Positions 61,382 through 64,000 of a DNA stretch of 64,000 nt are shown here, piece after piece (the first letter of the stretch is position 1; each line of letters begins with the position of its first letter). A program made the translations under genes and the position numbers. A model generated the notes under the pieces. The model saw only the letters and a program-made list of their open reading frames with translations, was not told where the DNA came from and ran no database searches. The DNA comes from Streptomyces lincolnensis (GTDB lineage Bacteria > Actinomycetota > Actinomycetes > Streptomycetales > Streptomycetaceae), in NCBI RefSeq assembly GCF_021173675.1, contig NZ_JAIHON010000001.1, forward strand, positions 310,001 through 374,000. Direction: 5' to 3'.

Positions 61382-62478
61382 CGTTCCTCCCCTGGATGGG
61401 TTGTGACGCGACGCCCGGCGGCCACCCTGACCAGGCCGCCGGGCAGGAACAGCACCACCAGCACGACGGCGGCGCCGTAGAGGTACCGGGATGCCTCGCC
61501 CGGTGCGATCCCGCCCGTGCCGGGGGCGGAGACCAGGGGCAGCGCATCGCTGTAACGGGTCAGCAGCTGCGGCAGCAGGGAGACGAACACCGCCCCGGCC
61601 ACCGCGCCGGCGACCGAGCCGAGCCCGCCGATGACGATCATGGCGAGGTACTCCAGGGACAGCACGATGCCGAAGTAGTCCGGCACCGTCCGCTGGAACA
61701 CCAGGGCCAGCAGCACACCCGCGAGGCCCGCGTACATCGACGACAGCACGAAGACGGCGGCGCGGTGGCGGGCGACCGGGACGCCGAGCACGCCCGCGGC
61801 GATGCGGTGGTCGCGGATGGCGTTCATGGCCCGGCCGGGACGGCCGCGCAGCACTCCGCGGGCGAACAGCGCGCCGGCCAGGAGCAGGACGAGACCGGCG
61901 TACCAGAGCTTCTCCGCCGACCCGAACGGCACGGCGGCGACGAGGAGTTCGCGGTCGTCGAAGGTGAGGCCGAAGAGGCTGAGCGGCGGGACGTCACGGC
62001 CGTTGGCGCCGCCGGTCAGGTCGTGCGCGTTGAACATCACGTGCTGGCCGATGAAGACCAGCGCGAGGGTGGCGATGCCCAGGTAGGCGCCGCTGAGCCG
62101 GCCCGAGATGGGGCTGAACAGGCCGCCCGCGACGCCCGCGACCAGGACGGCGAGCACGGCCGCGAGCCAGGTCGGCAGGCCGAGGCCGGTGAGGCCGTCT
62201 CCGCCGCCACCGCCGTCGCCGCCGTCGGCCGCGAAGACGCAGTAGCCGTAGGCGCCGACGGCGAGGAAGAAGGCGTGGCCCATGGAGAGCTGGCCGGTGG
62301 CGCCGGTGAGGAGGTTGATGCCGATCGCGCCGATCGCGGCGGCCATCGCGAACAGGCCCGCCTGGAGCCAGAAGCGGTCCAGGTAGAAGGGCAGCGCGAG
62401 GAGGAGGACGGTGCCGGCGGCCCAGACGTACAGCCGTGCGGGCACGGCTCGCAGGGGCCTGAGAAGGGCTTCAGACAC
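61378..62478 (-). CDS. LivM-type ABC transporter permease
   Basis: This 366-residue membrane protein has about 10 hydrophobic helices and the conserved LivM segment ISGRLSGAYLGIATLAL, followed by the RGRPGRAMNAIRDHRIAAGVLGV cytoplasmic loop (quoted in part as RAMNAIRDHRIAAGVLGV) that contacts the ATPase. The final region has LGSVAGAVAGAVFVSLLPQLL. The GTG start overlaps the livH stop by 8 nt. It forms the transporter channel with the next gene. Confidence 0.88.
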   Translation of the reverse strand: MSEALLRPLRAVPARLYVWAAGTVLLLALPFYLDRFWLQAGLFAMAAAIGAIGINLLTGATGQLSMGHAFFLAVGAYGYCVFAADGGDGGGGGDGLTGLGLPTWLAAVLAVLVAGVAGGLFSPISGRLSGAYLGIATLALVFIGQHVMFNAHDLTGGANGRDVPPLSLFGLTFDDRELLVAAVPFGSAEKLWYAGLVLLLAGALFARGVLRGRPGRAMNAIRDHRIAAGVLGVPVARHRAAVFVLSSMYAGLAGVLLALVFQRTVPDYFGIVLSLEYLAMIVIGGLGSVAGAVAGAVFVSLLPQLLTRYSDALPLVSAPGTGGIAPGEASRYLYGAAVVLVVLFLPGGLVRVAAGRRVTTHPGEER

Positions 62479-63361
62479 GGGCCGGCTCCTTCGTGCCGAA
62501 CAACCCGGCGGGCCGGATGAGCAGGATCGCGACCATGACGAGGTAGGGCGCCAGGTCGCCGAGACCGCGCCCGAGGAACGTCAGGTCGCTCTGGTAGCCG
62601 GTGGCCAGCGACTCCGTGACGCCGACCAGCAGGCCGCCGACGAGTGCGCCGGTGGTGGAGTCCAGTCCGCCGAGGATGGCGGCCGGGAACGCCTTCAGCG
62701 CGGCGAGCGAGGTCGCCCGTTCCAGGCCCGGCGTCGGGAAGACGGTGAGGAACAGGGCGGCCACGGCGGCGAGCCCGCCCGCCACCGCCCACGCGCCCAG
62801 CGAGACCCGCCCCAGCCGTACGCCCATCAGCGCCGCCGTCTCCGCGCTCTCCGCCGCCGCGCGCATCGACACGCCCCAGGAGGTGTACCGGAAGGCCAGC
62901 AGGAACGCGGTGATGAGCAGCGCCGCCGCCACGAACGCGGCGATCCGGGTGTGCGCGAGGGAGATCGGTCCGAGCGCGAGGACGGCGTCGCCCCAGGGGT
63001 CGCCGAGCGCGAGGACGTCGGTGCCGATACGGCGGGTCAGTTCGGTGGTGAGCAGGATGTCGACGCCGATGGTGACGATGGCCAGGACGCTGTGGTCGGA
63101 GCCCCGGTAGCGCCGCATCACCAGGAACTCCACGGCCGCGCCCACGAGCGCGGCGCCCGCGATCCCGACGAGCAGCGCCGGCCAGAAGCCGAGATCGTCG
63201 TGGAGGGTCGCGGTGACATAGCCGCCCGCGAGCAGCAGCGAGGCGTGGGCGAAGTTGACGACCTCGGTGGCCCGGAAGATCACCACGAACCCGAGCGCGA
63301 TGAGCGCGTAGACCGAGCCCAGCGAGACGCCGTTGAGCAGGATCTCGGCGAAGGTGCTCAT
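62471..63361 (-). CDS. LivH-type ABC transporter permease
   Basis: This 296-residue membrane protein starts with the LivH signature EILLNGVSLGSVYALIALGF and NFAHASLLLAGGYVTATL. About 8 helices follow with the RYTSWGVSMRAAAESAETAALMGV coupling loop (quoted in part as SMRAAAESAETAALMGV) and LGGLDSTTGALVGG near the end. It pairs with the LivM permease. Start is the ATG at 63361, overlapping the ATPase stop (ATGA). Confidence 0.88.
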   Translation of the reverse strand: MSTFAEILLNGVSLGSVYALIALGFVVIFRATEVVNFAHASLLLAGGYVTATLHDDLGFWPALLVGIAGAALVGAAVEFLVMRRYRGSDHSVLAIVTIGVDILLTTELTRRIGTDVLALGDPWGDAVLALGPISLAHTRIAAFVAAALLITAFLLAFRYTSWGVSMRAAAESAETAALMGVRLGRVSLGAWAVAGGLAAVAALFLTVFPTPGLERATSLAALKAFPAAILGGLDSTTGALVGGLLVGVTESLATGYQSDLTFLGRGLGDLAPYLVMVAILLIRPAGLFGTKEPARV

Positions 63362-64000
63362 GATCCGGCCCCCAGGTAGGCGCGTACGACGGCGGGATCG
63401 TTCTGTACGTCGGCGGGGGCGCCGTCGGCGATCCGGCGCCCGAAGTCGAGTACGGTCACGGCGTCCGCGAGCCGCATCACCACCCCCATGTCGTGTTCGA
63501 CCAGCACGATCGAGATGCCGAGGCTGTCCCGGACGCCCGCGATCACGGCGGCGGTCCGGCGCCGTTCGTCGGCGGTCATGCCGGCGACCGGCTCGTCCAG
63601 GAGCAGCAGGCGCGGCTCCATGCACAGCGCGCGGGCGAGTTCGGCGAGCTTCTGCTGCCCGTACGGCAGGGAGCCCGCCGGGCGGTGCAGGCAGTCGGCG
63701 ATGCCGACGAACTCGGCGATCTCGCGGACGCGGGCGCGGTGCAGCCGTTCCTCGCGGGCCGCCGAGGGCAGCCGCAGTCCGGCGGCGAGGAAGCCGGTGC
63801 GGGTCAGCCGGTGCCGGCCGAGGAGCAGGCTGTCCTCGACCGTGGCCAGCGGCGGCAGCGCGAGGTTCTGGAAGATGCGGGCCACTCCGAGGTCGGCGAT
63901 GCGGTGCGGCGGCATGCCGGTCAGCTCGTGGTCGCCGAAGCGGACACTGCCCCCGGTGGCCCGGTAGACCCCGGAGAGCACGTTGAAGCAGGTGGACTTG
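63358..64000 (-). CDS. LivG-type ABC transporter ATPase (5' end outside window)
   Basis: The window cuts this gene in the Walker A region: the visible part starts with KSTCFNVLSGVYRATGG. It continues through the Q-loop (ARIFQNLALPPLATVEDS), the signature LPYGQQKLAELARAL, Walker B LLLLDEPVAGM and the H-loop VEHDMG, all typical of LivG. The signature LPYGQQ replaces the usual LSGGQQ. The last residues are intact to the stop at 63358. It energises the LivH-LivM permease. Confidence 0.88.
   Translation of the reverse strand, partial: KSTCFNVLSGVYRATGGSVRFGDHELTGMPPHRIADLGVARIFQNLALPPLATVEDSLLLGRHRLTRTGFLAAGLRLPSAAREERLHRARVREIAEFVGIADCLHRPAGSLPYGQQKLAELARALCMEPRLLLLDEPVAGMTADERRRTAAVIAGVRDSLGISIVLVEHDMGVVMRLADAVTVLDFGRRIADGAPADVQNDPAVVRAYLGAGS

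Overview
The window is a 64 kb stretch of a high-GC actinomycete chromosome, almost certainly Streptomyces. The evidence is GC-rich third codon positions throughout, frequent GTG starts, leaderless TAGNNT promoters, a gas-vesicle cluster in the streptomycete order gvpO-A-F-G-Y-Z-J-L-S-K, an F420-type oxidoreductase, an AfsR/SARP regulator, a SpoIIE-type phosphatase, LAxTG sorting signals and an ethylmalonyl-CoA pathway block. No rRNA, tRNA, CRISPR array or insertion sequence was seen.

Layout. 0-4.4 kb: ABC-F ATPase, a PAP2-lipid kinase fusion, a methyltransferase and a small membrane protein. 4.4-9.8 kb: ten gas-vesicle genes, mostly overlapping by 4 nt. 9.8-14.2 kb: NDH-2-like flavoprotein, transketolase and a LigD polymerase domain, coupled by 4-nt overlaps and lying directly upstream of gvpO. 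14.4-20.7 kb: small metabolic genes (LLM oxidoreductase, enolase-superfamily enzyme, SDR, arginase-like protein, GNAT). 20.8-25.8 kb: a run of four peptidases (M55, M20, S9, S66). 25.9-32.4 kb: an iron-box-flanked surface locus. 32.4-44.3 kb: mixed genes including a SpoIIE phosphatase, an MFS fusion, a LexA-box radical-SAM gene and a secreted peptidase. 44.6-53.9 kb: 3-hydroxybutyryl-CoA dehydrogenase, a TetR regulator and the ccr-ecm-lyase-hydratase-dehydrogenase operon. 54.1-55.6 kb: psd-pssA for phosphatidylethanolamine. 55.7-60.1 kb: AfsR-like regulator coupled to a methyltransferase. 60.1-64 kb: a branched-chain-amino-acid-type ABC transporter, cut by the window edge.

The best candidate for a poorly described system is the iron-box locus at 25.9-32.4 kb. 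A HmuT-like lipoprotein diverges from two wall-anchored proteins, one secreted HtaA-like protein and one small secreted protein. Four neocarzinostatin-fold-like domains recur across this locus, each with two cysteine pairs and a shared TR-x-DH motif. I infer a surface relay for heme or another iron ligand. The assembly of the parts and the heme-binding idea are inference; the iron boxes, signal peptides, sorting signals and repeated domain are read directly from the sequence.

Functions come from motif recognition alone, without database searches. Start codons were chosen by ribosome-binding site, overlap with the upstream gene, or a leaderless promoter, and alternatives are noted where they matter.
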